Source of the DNA: an uncultured Acidobacteriota bacterium
GTDB lineage: Bacteria; Acidobacteriota; Terriglobia; Terriglobales; Acidobacteriaceae
DNA length: 64,000 nt
Assembly: GCA_903832295.1 (NCBI GenBank)
Contig: CAILAZ010000039.1
Coordinates: forward strand, 1 to 64,000
Direction: 5' to 3'
The notes below the pieces were generated by a model. It was given only the letters and a program-made list of their open reading frames with translations. It made no database searches and had not been told where the DNA came from. This document shows, in pieces, positions 50,555 to 58,850 of the stretch. The translations under genes were made by a program, and so were the position numbers. Positions within the stretch are counted from its first letter, which is position 1. Every line of letters starts with the position of its first letter.

Positions 50555-51910
50555 CTACTCTTCCTCCGCCTCTTCCTTCCCCGGAATCTTCCTCGCCGTC
50601 GGATCCGCCACCCTCGTCGGCTCTCCCACCTGCTGCGCCGCAATCGCCAAAAAATACGCATGCCAGAACGGATCCTCGATCCCGTTCAACTGCGTCGCAA
50701 TCGTCATCGGAGCCGCCAGCGCGCTCAGCGAAATCAGTGCCCATGACTGTGCATCCGGCGACGCGCAATCCCCGCACGCTCCCGCCTTGTACTTCGCGTT
50801 CACCACCTGCAACCCGCGCGCAATCACCTCGTGCACCGCGTCCACGCTCCGCTTTTCCCGCATCGCCTCCGCCACCTCGCGGAAAGCCGTTTGCAGTCCC
50901 GCATCCACCTTCGGAACCTCCACCTTCACCCGCACCGTCTCCACCCGCACCGTAAACAGCTCCGGAGCCGTCTTCCTTGCCTCTTCATACGCCTTCGGAG
51001 CCGCCGCCCGCACATCCGCCAGTGCCGTCACTACCATTCCCTTCTGCTCCGCCGTCAGCGCAATATCCGGATCCACCACCCACTTCCGCAACTGGTTCAC
51101 AATCGCCTGTCCCGCCTCTTCGGCGGAATCCTCTGTGATCGCCTCCAGCACCGCCGCCTGTTCCAGCAGCCCAGCAAAGTCTCTCACCCCGTACAGTCCT
51201 TCTCGTCCGCGCTTGAACATCCCCAGCGCCTGCCGGAAGAAATCCTCCGCCGCGTCCTCGTTCGTCCGCAGCTTCGCCAGCGCCGTCGCGCTCGCCGAAT
51301 AAGGAAACTCGCCCTTCTCCCCCCACTTCTTCGCATGTGCCAGCACCGTCGCCGCTCCTTCGCTCGGATGCCGTCTCATATACGCCGCAAACACCAGCCT
51401 TGCCGCCATCGTCCGCGCGTCCTCATGGCTTCCCCTCTGCGGAGCCAGCGTATCCAGCAGTTCCAGCGCCCGCTCCGGATCGTAAACCGCCAGCCGTGCC
51501 GCCGCCGTCGCAATCGCCGCGTTGCGCTGGCTGTCCACCTCCACCACTTCGTTCCGCGGAAGTTCCTGCGCCAGCCCAAACAGTTCCTCGGCCCACTCCT
51601 TCTTCTCCGCCGCCATCACCTCGGGACGCATCGTGTACAGCAGCCTCGTCATCAGCGCCACCCGCCGCTTCGCCTCCAGCGTTCGTCCCAGCTCATACGC
51701 GTTCCGCACCATCTTCTGTGACAGTTCAATCCGCGCCCGCGTCATCACCGGCCCGGCCGCGGCCTTCTTCTTCGCCGCCGCCTTCCTGGCCGCCACCGCC
51801 CGCTGCCCTGCCACTAACCGCTGTCCCGCGCTCGTCTGCGCCGCGCCCGGCCACGCCATCGCCATCACCAGCACTGCCACCGCCCACTTCCATTGCCGCG
51901 TCATTCCCAT
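50555..51910 (-). CDS. Secreted helical-repeat protein, unknown function
   Basis: A 451-aa exported protein. The N-terminus has a signal peptide (WKWAVAVLVMAMAWPGAAQ). A basic Ala/Lys linker (AARKAAAKKKAAAGP) follows. The rest is alpha-helical and Ala/Glu-rich, like TPR or other solenoid repeats (AIATAAARLAVYDPERALEL, ARTMAARLVFAAYMRRHP, EDAAEDFFRQALGMFKRGRE). A CGDC pair appears near residue 410 (GACGDCASPDAQSWALIS). No catalytic motif was recognised. ATG 51910 follows AAGGAG with long spacing; ATG 51904 is possible. Divergent from kdsC. Confidence 0.75.
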   Translation of the reverse strand: MGMTRQWKWAVAVLVMAMAWPGAAQTSAGQRLVAGQRAVAARKAAAKKKAAAGPVMTRARIELSQKMVRNAYELGRTLEAKRRVALMTRLLYTMRPEVMAAEKKEWAEELFGLAQELPRNEVVEVDSQRNAAIATAAARLAVYDPERALELLDTLAPQRGSHEDARTMAARLVFAAYMRRHPSEGAATVLAHAKKWGEKGEFPYSASATALAKLRTNEDAAEDFFRQALGMFKRGREGLYGVRDFAGLLEQAAVLEAITEDSAEEAGQAIVNQLRKWVVDPDIALTAEQKGMVVTALADVRAAAPKAYEEARKTAPELFTVRVETVRVKVEVPKVDAGLQTAFREVAEAMREKRSVDAVHEVIARGLQVVNAKYKAGACGDCASPDAQSWALISLSALAAPMTIATQLNGIEDPFWHAYFLAIAAQQVGEPTRVADPTARKIPGKEEAEEE

Positions 51911-51936
51911 CACAAGAACTGCTCTCCTTCGGGTGG

Positions 51937-51942
51937 TACAAT
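51937..51942 (+). promoter_or_regulatory. -10 hexamer, leaderless start of kdsC
   Basis: TACAAT, 6 nt before the ATG at 51949. No Shine-Dalgarno at that distance; CTCCTTC upstream belongs to the divergent gene. Confidence 0.6.
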
Positions 51943-51948
51943 CCCGCC

Positions 51949-52563
51949 ATGTCAAAGGCTCGTGCAAAGAAGATAAAGCTCCTGCTGCTGGATGTCGATG
52001 GCGTCATGACCGATGGCAAGCTTTTCCTCATCCCCGTTCCCGGCGCCCTCGCTCCCGGACAGGTCAAAACCGACTCCGCCGGAGTCGCACTCACCAGTGC
52101 CGGAACCATCGAAGCCAAGGGCTTCCACGCTCATGACGGCACCGGCTTCTCCCTCGCCCGCCTCGGAGGCATCAAGACCGGGCTCATCACCAAGCGCATC
52201 TCTGAGACCGTCCGTCTCCGCGCCCGCGACCTCAAAATCGAGCACGTCTCCCAGGGCGCAGCCGACAAGCTCACCGCCTTCCGTGAAATCCTCGCCAAGG
52301 AAAACCTCAAGCCCGAGCAGGCCGCCTTCGTCGGAGACGACATCATCGATCTCCCCGTCATGCGCAACTGCGGACTCGCCTTCGCCGTCGCCAACGCCCG
52401 CGAAGATGTCAAAGACGAAGCCCACGTCATCACCGACCACCGTGGCGGAGAGGGCGCCGTCCGCGACGCCGTCGAATACATCCTCAAGGCCCAGGGCTCC
52501 CTCGCCCGCTGCGTTGAAGCCTACATCGCAGACTCCACCCCCGCCGAGGACAAGCACCAGTAA
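51949..52563 (+). CDS. kdsC: 3-deoxy-D-manno-octulosonate-8-phosphate phosphatase (KdsC, HAD family)
   Basis: A 204-aa HAD phosphatase of LPS Kdo synthesis. Motif I is LLLLDVDGVMTDGKLFL (nucleophile Asp). GIKTGLITKRIS holds motif II, and motifs III and IV are ADKLTAFREIL and FVGDDIIDLPVMRNCGLAFA, the last continuing AVANAREDVK. HRGGEGAVRDAVEYIL is the KdsC C-terminal tail. Residues about 24-55 form a longer insertion than in E. coli KdsC (PVPGALAPGQVKTDSAGVAL). The start is fixed by TACAAT 6 nt upstream and the standard N-terminus. The related cytidylyl/acyl-neuraminate HAD enzymes are an alternative. Confidence 0.88.
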   Translation: MSKARAKKIKLLLLDVDGVMTDGKLFLIPVPGALAPGQVKTDSAGVALTSAGTIEAKGFHAHDGTGFSLARLGGIKTGLITKRISETVRLRARDLKIEHVSQGAADKLTAFREILAKENLKPEQAAFVGDDIIDLPVMRNCGLAFAVANAREDVKDEAHVITDHRGGEGAVRDAVEYILKAQGSLARCVEAYIADSTPAEDKHQ

Positions 52564-52567
52564 GCAA

Positions 52568-52608
52568 AAAAAATCCCACCGGCCTATTCAGCCGGTGGGT
52601 CACCGTTT
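52568..52608. terminator. Bidirectional terminator between kdsC and the SDF symporter
   Basis: CCCACCGGC (52575-52583) pairs with GCCGGTGGG (52591-52599), loop CTATTCA. An A-run lies to the left (T-run on the minus strand), TCACCGTTTCC to the right. Between convergent genes. Confidence 0.8.
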
Positions 52609-52702
52609 CCCCTGAGAACGTGTCCGTTTCAGGAGGCTCTGCAACACTTAGACACATTTCCCTGAAAAAAGTTGTCCGTCTTAAAAATATTTCGCCGTAA
52701 CC

Positions 52703-53968
52703 CTAAAATTCACCCTCCCACCGGGCTACCACCACCGTCGCCAGGCAGTTCCCCAGCACGTTCACTCCCGTCCGCCCCATATCCATCAGCTGGTCAATTC
52801 CCAGCAGGATGAACACCGGCTCCACCGGAAGTCCGAAGCTGCTCACCGTCCCCAGCAAAATCACCAGCGAAGCTCTTGAAACCCCTGCCACCCCTTTGCT
52901 CGTCAGCATCAGCGTCAGCATCAGCAGCAACTGCTGCCCCAGCCCCATGTGCAGCCCCGCCGCCTGCACCACGAACATCGCGGCCAGCGCCAGGTACAGT
53001 GTGCTCCCGTCCAGGTTAAAGCTGTACCCCGTCGGCATCACGAACGCCACTATCTGCCTTGGCACCCCCAACTCTTCCATCCGTTCCATCGCCACCGGCA
53101 GTGCCGCCTCGCTGCTCGATGTCGCAAATGCAATCGACACCGGCTCTACCACCGCCCGCACAAACCGCCGCAGCGGAACCCGCGCCGCCACCGCCACCGG
53201 CAGCAGCACTCCCAGCACAAACACCGCCAGCGCCGCATACAGCGTCGCCAGCAGCCGCGCCAGGTTCCCCAGCACTCCCAATCCCGTTGAAGCCACCGTG
53301 TACGCCAGCGCCGCTCCCGCCCCCAGCGGAGCCGCCAGCATCACGATCTTCGTGAACTTGAACATCACCTCCGCCAGTGACTCCACCACCGCCAGCATCG
53401 GCTTCCGTCGCTCCTCCCCCACCATCGCCAGCGCAATCCCAAACAGCACCGCGAACACCACCACCTGCAGCACCTGTCCCTCGGCCACGCTCTTCGCAAT
53501 GTTCTCAGGAAACACGTGCAGCACCGTCTCCGCAAGCGTCAGCTTCTGCGTCGGCAGCGGATCCATCGCCCCCGCTCCCGCCACCAGCCGAATCCCCGCC
53601 CCTGCCTGGGACAGGTGAATCGCTCCCAGCCCAATCGCCAGCGCAAACGTCGTCACCACCTCGAAATAGACAATCGCCTTCACCCCCATCCGCCCCACCT
53701 GCCGCAGATTGGCGTGTCCCGCAATCCCGCTCACCAGCGTCGCAAACAGCAGCGGCGCAATAATCGTCTTGATCAGCCGCAGGAACACCAGGCTCACCAC
53801 CCGCAGATTCAGTGCCACCGCCGGGAAGTCATACCCCAGTTCCGCCCCCGCCACCATGCACACAAAAATCCACGTTGTCAGCGACCGCCGCCTTACCCCG
53901 TACACCCCCAGCGCCGCCACCACCGCCCAGCGCACCCCTACCGCAACCGCCCCCATCGAGATGCTCAT
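52703..53968 (-). CDS. Dicarboxylate/amino acid:cation symporter (SDF/DAACS family)
   Basis: A 421-aa inner-membrane transporter of the GltP/DctA family. Core features are seen: LRLIKTIIAPLLFATLVSGI in helix 2-3, the serine-rich hairpin FATSSSEAALPVA (HP1), the NMDGT-like motif as FNLDGSTLY in TM7, the second hairpin around SKGVAGVSRASLVILLG, and VLGNCLATVVVARWEG with the conserved Asn in TM8 region. This suggests Na+- or H+-coupled uptake of C4-dicarboxylates or glutamate/aspartate. GGGGGA precedes the ATG. Regulation is not evident. Confidence 0.92.
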   Translation of the reverse strand: MSISMGAVAVGVRWAVVAALGVYGVRRRSLTTWIFVCMVAGAELGYDFPAVALNLRVVSLVFLRLIKTIIAPLLFATLVSGIAGHANLRQVGRMGVKAIVYFEVVTTFALAIGLGAIHLSQAGAGIRLVAGAGAMDPLPTQKLTLAETVLHVFPENIAKSVAEGQVLQVVVFAVLFGIALAMVGEERRKPMLAVVESLAEVMFKFTKIVMLAAPLGAGAALAYTVASTGLGVLGNLARLLATLYAALAVFVLGVLLPVAVAARVPLRRFVRAVVEPVSIAFATSSSEAALPVAMERMEELGVPRQIVAFVMPTGYSFNLDGSTLYLALAAMFVVQAAGLHMGLGQQLLLMLTLMLTSKGVAGVSRASLVILLGTVSSFGLPVEPVFILLGIDQLMDMGRTGVNVLGNCLATVVVARWEGEF

Positions 53969-54132
53969 TCCCCCGTATCTCCCCTGACGTTGCTCTTGTT
54001 CTTTGTAGTGTCACTTTGTAGCGTTACGCTCGTGCAGCCGCTTCACGACTAGTCTCTGTCAGGCAGCGTCCGGCAACATCGCCTGGCGTTGAATACACCG
54101 GCGTTCTTGGTCCTGCGGCGATCGTTTTTCCG

Positions 54133-54468
54133 TCAAAAGAGGCGCGCAATCAGGGCGCGCAACCGGCCCAGTCTGGAACGAGCCGTGCGCGCTTCAGCTT
54201 CACAGGATTCCGGGGCAGAATCGCGACCGTTGGCCGATGCAAGATCGATCTTCTCCGCTTCGTCTCTCTCCCGCCCGTTGGACAGAATCTGCCACAAAGC
54301 CTCACCCTGGTCCTCCCAATCGCAGTGGCCGCACTTCGAGCACTCGTATTCGCGAATGTCGCGTCCGGAAGAAGTATCTTTTCCTGCTGGCTTCATTTCT
54401 GCACCGCAGCGCTGGCATATCATCAGAAGTTCCGTTCTCGAGTCTGAATCGTCCCGATTCTGTGGCAT
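54133..54468 (-). CDS. Small zinc-ribbon protein, unknown function
   Basis: A 111-aa protein. MICQRCGAEMKP and YECSKCGHCDWEDQGE supply two CxxC knuckles 25-30 residues apart, a zinc ribbon. The C-terminal half is charged and helical (AEAEARTARSRLGRLRALIA without clear function). Two starts are possible: ATG 54468 as given, or ATG 54423, which begins exactly at the zinc ribbon. Neither has a good Shine-Dalgarno. No domain of known function. Confidence 0.65.
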   Translation of the reverse strand: MPQNRDDSDSRTELLMICQRCGAEMKPAGKDTSSGRDIREYECSKCGHCDWEDQGEALWQILSNGRERDEAEKIDLASANGRDSAPESCEAEARTARSRLGRLRALIARLF

Positions 54469-54568
54469 TCAAACGATCTGCGATGCCCAACCAGCAGACC
54501 CTGAAATCTTGCTGGCGTCAGAGTATCTCAACGTTTGGCGGATCATACCGCGATCGGTTGACAGGTGA

Positions 54569-54651
54569 CCCAGAGTTGGCTCTTTCCAACTCTGGGAACT
54601 CCGCCTCACCCCAAGCGGGTGTCCCGTCCTAGCTTCTTTTGCTAGGGCGGG
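54569..54651. repeat. Cluster of adjacent stem-loops
   Basis: Stem 1 is CCCAGAGTTGG (54569-54579) with CCAACTCTGGG (54585-54595), perfect, loop CTCTT. Stem 2 is CCCGTCCTAGC (54623-54633) with GCTAGGGCGGG (54641-54651), one G-U. Between them CACCCCAAGCGGGTG can form a small hairpin. They lie between a gene starting at 54468 (-) and one ending at 54733 (-), so one may act as a terminator. Their grouping suggests a REP-like or MITE-like intergenic element. Confidence 0.6.
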
Positions 54652-54732
54652 GTAGTTGCTTTTGGTCTTGCCTTCGCCCTTGATCCTGAACCAGGTCGAA
54701 CCAGCAATCCATGTCCCATCGCATTATCACCC

Positions 54733-55104
54733 TTACAGAATTCCGAAACCCACTACTCCAAAATCGATTCCGCTGGTGTCTTCTCCATAGCAGTACCCTT
54801 CGAGGCAATCTGCGTACCCCTCCTCCAGCCAGAGAACGAATCCCATCCCGTGCTCCAACCCGTCTATCTTCGCCTCCCCGGGTCCCTGCCTCAAGCGCTC
54901 GCCCCCAATGGCCGGAGTGGCCGTTCGATCGACAGCGAAGTCCGTAAAGAAGCCATGCCCCGTGTTTTCGCGGCTCAGGACAGCGCCCGTGGCCAACTGA
55001 TTCTCCAGCGCTTCCCTGTCATGCGGGTGCGTCTCGCATATCGTGCGAAACACCGCCCGCTCCAGCGGCGTAAATCCTGAACTATTGGGAGACATAAATT
55101 GCAT
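54733..55104 (-). CDS. Hypothetical protein (FTPLERAVF-type), unknown function
   Basis: A 123-aa cytoplasmic protein. It reads SGFTPLERAVFRTICETHPH early, then LSRENTGHGFFTDFAVDR, GGERLRQGPGEAKIDGLEHG and GFVLWLEEGYADCLEGYCYG. I recall short hypothetical proteins with this pattern in several bacterial phyla but no assigned role. The start ATG 55104 follows AGGG at 6-7 nt; the frame is open to 55203. Acidic, no membrane helix. It could be a small enzyme inhibitor or immunity-type protein, but nothing supports a specific role. Confidence 0.7.
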   Translation of the reverse strand: MQFMSPNSSGFTPLERAVFRTICETHPHDREALENQLATGAVLSRENTGHGFFTDFAVDRTATPAIGGERLRQGPGEAKIDGLEHGMGFVLWLEEGYADCLEGYCYGEDTSGIDFGVVGFGIL

Positions 55105-55575
55105 CGTAACCCTAAATCCCCTCACCCAGCCCCCAATAAATCTGTGGATTTCCCATTCCTGCCCACCCCCTCCACCCTGTGCAAAACTCATCCATGTACC
55201 CATCCGCCACCCATCCCTCCTTTTTCATATCCACTAAAAGTCAATCCTTCCGGACCTCCCTGAACCATTGCCCGAATCCGTCAACACAGCCTTTCCAACC
55301 ATTGCCCACCTCGCCAATCCTTTCCCCGTTTTTGCACCACCCCCGGTGCAAAATCCCGCACCTCCGCCGCACCGACCAATTCTCCAGCAAAGTTGTCAAC
55401 CCCCTCTATTTCGCAACTCCTTCATTCCAAACCAAATCCAGTCTTTTTCCGGTGAGGGGATCACCCCCTCCAACTTGGTATTCTGAATATAGAGGGATGC
55501 AGCCGTAACAAGCGTCTCCCCTGCATCAACACTGAATGCGGGCGTGTCCGTACTTGACAATCGAATCGCGCAAAA
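55105..55575. other. Intergenic region with a dispersed repeat and no recognised gene
   Basis: About 470 nt of C-rich, A/T-patchy DNA. It carries copy B of the repeat shared with lhr at 55238-55328. CACCCCCGGTG near 55339 is a small palindrome. The short open frames here lack domains or ribosome binding sites and are not called. Confidence 0.6.
55238..55328 (+). repeat. Dispersed repeat, copy B (intergenic)
   Basis: Matches 845-934 inside lhr at roughly 80% identity by eye with one 1-bp indel. Because this copy is intergenic, the lhr copy is best read as an insertion into the gene, not the reverse. Confidence 0.8.
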
Positions 55576-55607
55576 AGCCCCGGAGCATCGCTCCGGGGCT
55601 CATTTTT
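55576..55607. terminator. Strong terminator, best on the minus strand
   Basis: AGCCCCGGAGC (55576-55586) pairs perfectly with GCTCCGGGGCT (55590-55600), loop ATC. CAAAAA lies to the left, giving a T-run on the minus strand, and CATTTTTCC to the right. It ends the dehydrogenase gene. Confidence 0.88.
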
Positions 55608-55623
55608 CCTGCCTCAAACCCAC

Positions 55624-56472
55624 TTACAATCCGCGCACCGTCTCCACCGTCGAGGCAAAGTCGTCGTCCGCGTGACCCGCCGCCACCGCCTTCTGGTACA
55701 CCTTTTCAATCTCCGTCAGCGCCGGCAGTTTCACCCCTTCATCCTTGGCCGTATCCAGCATCAGGTGAATGTCTTTCAGCATCAGCCGCAGTGGGAAATT
55801 CGCGCTCCAGTCCTGCTTCAAAACGAACTTCGACTTGTAGTCCGTAACCCCGCTCCGGATCATCGAATTCTCAATCAGCTCCACCAATATCTCCGGCTTC
55901 ACGCCCAGCTTTCCGGTCAGTGCCAGGGCCTCTGCAAAGCCCTCGAAGATCGATGCGATCATCAAATTCATTCCGATCTTCGCGCTCTCTCCCGCCCCGG
56001 TTTCCCCCACGCGAATCACCTTCTTGCCCAGTGCCCGGAACAGCGGATCCAGCGCCTCAACTGTCTTCTCCGGCCCACCCACGATGAACAGCAACTGCGC
56101 GTTTTCCGCGCCTACTTTCGAGCCCGTCACCGGCGCATCCACAAACTCCGCGCCCTTCGCCCGCACTCGTTTTGCAAACTCCACCGTGGCCTTCGGAGCG
56201 ATCGTGCTGGAGTCAATCACCGTCACTCCCGGACGCAGCACGCTCTCCACTCCGCCTGCTCCAAACAGCACCGTCTCCACCGCTTTCGTATCCGCCACGC
56301 ACATCCACACAACCTCGGCATCCTTGGCCGCCTCTGCCGGCGTCGCCGCTGTTTTCGCGCCTTCCACGCTCTTCGCCGTGCGGTTCCAAACTGTCACCTC
56401 GTGCCCGGCCTTCACCAGGTTCACCGCCATCGGACGCCCCATGATCCCCAATCCCAAGTATGCAATCTTCAC
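55624..56472 (-). CDS. Beta-hydroxyacid dehydrogenase (3-hydroxyisobutyrate / tartronate semialdehyde reductase family)
   Basis: A 282-aa NAD(P)-dependent enzyme. The Rossmann start is VKIAYLGLGIMGRPMAVNLV with GxGxxG at residues 7-12. The substrate-site segment is DAPVTGSKVGAENAQLLFIVG without gaps in two pieces (DAPVTGS, GAENAQLLFIV), and the catalytic Lys is in ESAKIGMNLM near residue 170. GTG 56472 is chosen because GGGAGGAAG lies at ideal distance; the frame extends to 56616. With glycerate 2-kinase 1 kb away, a tartronate-semialdehyde reductase role is plausible. A glyoxylate/succinic semialdehyde reductase is equally possible. Confidence 0.87.
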   Translation of the reverse strand: MKIAYLGLGIMGRPMAVNLVKAGHEVTVWNRTAKSVEGAKTAATPAEAAKDAEVVWMCVADTKAVETVLFGAGGVESVLRPGVTVIDSSTIAPKATVEFAKRVRAKGAEFVDAPVTGSKVGAENAQLLFIVGGPEKTVEALDPLFRALGKKVIRVGETGAGESAKIGMNLMIASIFEGFAEALALTGKLGVKPEILVELIENSMIRSGVTDYKSKFVLKQDWSANFPLRLMLKDIHLMLDTAKDEGVKLPALTEIEKVYQKAVAAGHADDDFASTVETVRGL

Positions 56473-56543
56473 CAGACTTCCTCCCTTTCGTAAAGAATGA
56501 TTAAATGCCAGCCGAGCCTGTGTTGCAAGCCTCCGCGCCGCGG

Positions 56544-56549
56544 TACGAT
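56544..56549 (+). promoter_or_regulatory. -10 hexamer, leaderless start of MBL hydrolase
   Basis: TACGAT, 8 nt before the GTG at 56558. No Shine-Dalgarno. Confidence 0.5.
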
Positions 56550-56557
56550 ATGGAATC

Positions 56558-57472
56558 GTGGACGCCCTCTCCGGCGTCCAATGGAGTGGGATGCTCAACA
56601 TCAACATCAGTACCAAGGCTGGTCAACTCAGTCGCCTCGTACAACACTCGACCATGACTCGCCGCACCGGACGCACCTATCGTCCCGTCCTCGCCTCACC
56701 CGGTCAACTCGGCGTCACCTTCATCGGACACTCTTCCTTCTTCCTCCAACTCGGCGGCATCAGCGTGGTGGTCGATCCAATCTTCGCTCCCTGGCTCTTC
56801 GTCCTCAAGCGTCTCCGCCGTCCTGGCCTGCGTATTCAGGACCTCCCGCCGCTCGATGCGGTGCTGGTCACTCACGCGCACTTCGATCATCTGCATCGTC
56901 CCTCGCTCCGCGCCCTTGCCCGCGCCAGCCGCATCAATCACGGACGCGCGCCGCTGCTCATCGTTCCATCCAACGTCACCGACCTCGTCTTCGATCTCGG
57001 CTTTGAGCGCGTTGTGGAATTGAAATGGTGGGAGGAATTTCAGCTCGGCAAAACCCGCATCACCGCCACTCCCGCCAGGCACTGGGGAGCCCGCGTCATT
57101 CATGACATGCATCGCGGCTACGGCGGATACGTCCTCAACGGCGGAGGCCATTCCATCTATCACTCGGGAGACACCGCCTACTTCGACGGCTTCACCGAAA
57201 TTGGCGAACGGCTTCATCCCGAGGTCGCGCTTCTCCCCGTCGGCGCCTATCACCCTGAGAGCTTCCGTGCCGTGCACACCAGCCCGGAAGATGCCCTCCG
57301 CGCTTTCATCGACCTGCGCGCCGCGCACATGATCCCAATGCACTTCGGAACTTTCAAACTGTCGCAGGAACCGCTCGACGAGCCCATCCAGCGCCTCGTC
57401 GCCGGAGCCCGCCGCCTCGGCATTGAAGATCGCGTTCACGTCCTCGAAGAAGGCGTCGCCCGCTTCTTCTAG
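56558..57472 (+). CDS. MBL-fold metal-dependent hydrolase (UlaG/NAPE-PLD-like)
   Basis: A 304-aa metallo-beta-lactamase-fold hydrolase. The metal site is THAHFDHLH at residues about 106-114, followed by a His in ATPARHWGARV, the Asp in YHSGDTAYFDGF, and His in MIPMHFGTFKL. The start of the fold, GVTFIGHSSFFLQLGGISVV at about residues 52-71, is typical of the UlaG/YfiL/NAPE-PLD group. About 50 N-terminal residues precede it; the start at GTG 56558 is supported by TACGAT upstream, but later Met codons at residues 12 and 33 are possible. Substrate unknown. Confidence 0.87.
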   Translation: MDALSGVQWSGMLNINISTKAGQLSRLVQHSTMTRRTGRTYRPVLASPGQLGVTFIGHSSFFLQLGGISVVVDPIFAPWLFVLKRLRRPGLRIQDLPPLDAVLVTHAHFDHLHRPSLRALARASRINHGRAPLLIVPSNVTDLVFDLGFERVVELKWWEEFQLGKTRITATPARHWGARVIHDMHRGYGGYVLNGGGHSIYHSGDTAYFDGFTEIGERLHPEVALLPVGAYHPESFRAVHTSPEDALRAFIDLRAAHMIPMHFGTFKLSQEPLDEPIQRLVAGARRLGIEDRVHVLEEGVARFF

Positions 57473-57490
57473 CGCGCGGCTCTTCGCGCA

Positions 57491-58837
57491 CTACCAGGCC
57501 AGCAGCACGCGCACATCGCGTACGTTTGTTCCCGTGTAGCCGGTCATGATCGTGTCGTCCAGCGCATCGAAAAACGGATACGCATCAAAGCCCTTCAGCG
57601 CTGCCTCGGCGCTCAGGCCTTTCTCCGTCGCCCGTGCAATCGTCGTCCCGTCCGCCACCGAGCCAGCAGCCGGACTGTTGCCGTCGATGCCGTCCGTCCC
57701 CGCGCTCAGCACCGCAATGTTCTCTCCCTGGATGCGCTCCGCGCAGTACAGCGCAAATTGCTGATTGCGTCCGCCCGCGCCGGGAGTGCCTTCCACCTTC
57801 ACCGTCACTTCGCCCCCTGAAATCAGGCACACGCGAGAGACACCCTTGCGCAGCTCGCGCACCTTGGCAAGCAGGTAATCCGCGGCCTTGCGGTAGTCCC
57901 AGTCATCGCAGCTGTTGTCAATCTGCACCGCAAAGCCGTGCATCGCCGCGCGCTCCACCGCCGCCTTCTGCGCGGAAATATTCGACAGCACCGGCCACCA
58001 GCGCGCCCGCTCAAATAGCGGGTCGCCCTGCTTCGGAGTCTCCTCCAGCCCGCGCGTCTCAAACAGTGTGCGCACGCTCGGCGGCAACTTCGGCAGCAAT
58101 TCGTAGCGCTTCACAATGTCGTAGCACTGCTCCACCGTGCTGCTGTCCGGCATCGTCGCTCCGCTCGCCAGCGAGTCCAGCGCGTTGTCCGGCACGTCGG
58201 AGATCATGATCGAGAGCTGGTGTGCCGGAGAAGCCGCCACCGCAAGCCGTCCGCCCTTCACCGCCGAAAGATGTTTGCGCACCGCGTTGATCTGCGCAAT
58301 CGGCGCACCCGAGTGCACCAGCACCCGGTAGGTCTGCACCAGGTCGTCAAATGAAATCTCGTCGCTGATGGGCTTTTCGACAATCGCCGAACCGCCGCCG
58401 CTGATGAGGTAGATGACCAGCGAGCGCGCACTCAGCGCTTCCAGCGCGCGAAGAATCGCCGTCGCCGCCGTCACCGATTCGTGGTTCGGCATCGGGTGTC
58501 CGCCCTCAAAGTAGCGGAAGCCGAAGACCTGTGCCGCTGGCCGCGTGGGCGCGCAGACGATTCCTGTTGCACCGGTGCCAGCCCCCAGCCGCGACATCAG
58601 CGCCTCCAGCGTGCTGTGCGCCGCCTTGCCAAAGGAGACCACAAACACGCGCGAGAAGCTGCTGAGGTCAAACAGGTCGTCTCCCACTCGCAGAATTCCA
58701 CGTTCGTAATGGATGTTGCGGCTGAAGCCGCGCTCGATGCCGCTCTCCTCCAGCGCGTGCTGAAACACCTCTCGCGCAATCGAGCGCATCTCAACCGTGC
58801 CGCACGAGCTGCTGGAAATATCGCCGGGCGTATTCAT
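57491..58837 (-). CDS. Glycerate 2-kinase (GckA, DUF4147/MOFRL family)
   Basis: A 448-aa kinase that phosphorylates D-glycerate to 2-phosphoglycerate. It has SFGKAAHSTLEALMSRLG near residue 70, GGHPMPNHESVTAA near 112, LISGGGSAIVEKP near 145, and the C-terminal MOFRL domain (CLISGGEVTVKVEGTPGAGG, GRNQQFALY, LSAGTDGIDGNSPAAG). Length is normal. TATAAT sits 7 nt before the ATG within the end of the upstream hydrolase gene, so it has its own leaderless promoter as well as operon transcription. Together with the dehydrogenase at 55624 it suggests a tartronate semialdehyde-glycerate route. Confidence 0.92.
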   Translation of the reverse strand: MNTPGDISSSSCGTVEMRSIAREVFQHALEESGIERGFSRNIHYERGILRVGDDLFDLSSFSRVFVVSFGKAAHSTLEALMSRLGAGTGATGIVCAPTRPAAQVFGFRYFEGGHPMPNHESVTAATAILRALEALSARSLVIYLISGGGSAIVEKPISDEISFDDLVQTYRVLVHSGAPIAQINAVRKHLSAVKGGRLAVAASPAHQLSIMISDVPDNALDSLASGATMPDSSTVEQCYDIVKRYELLPKLPPSVRTLFETRGLEETPKQGDPLFERARWWPVLSNISAQKAAVERAAMHGFAVQIDNSCDDWDYRKAADYLLAKVRELRKGVSRVCLISGGEVTVKVEGTPGAGGRNQQFALYCAERIQGENIAVLSAGTDGIDGNSPAAGSVADGTTIARATEKGLSAEAALKGFDAYPFFDALDDTIMTGYTGTNVRDVRVLLAW

Positions 58838-58844
58838 GCGCGAG

Positions 58845-58850
58845 ATTATA
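58845..58850 (-). promoter_or_regulatory. -10 hexamer, leaderless start of glycerate kinase
   Basis: TATAAT on the minus strand, 7 nt before the ATG at 58837. It overlaps the stop codon of the upstream gene. Confidence 0.65.
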
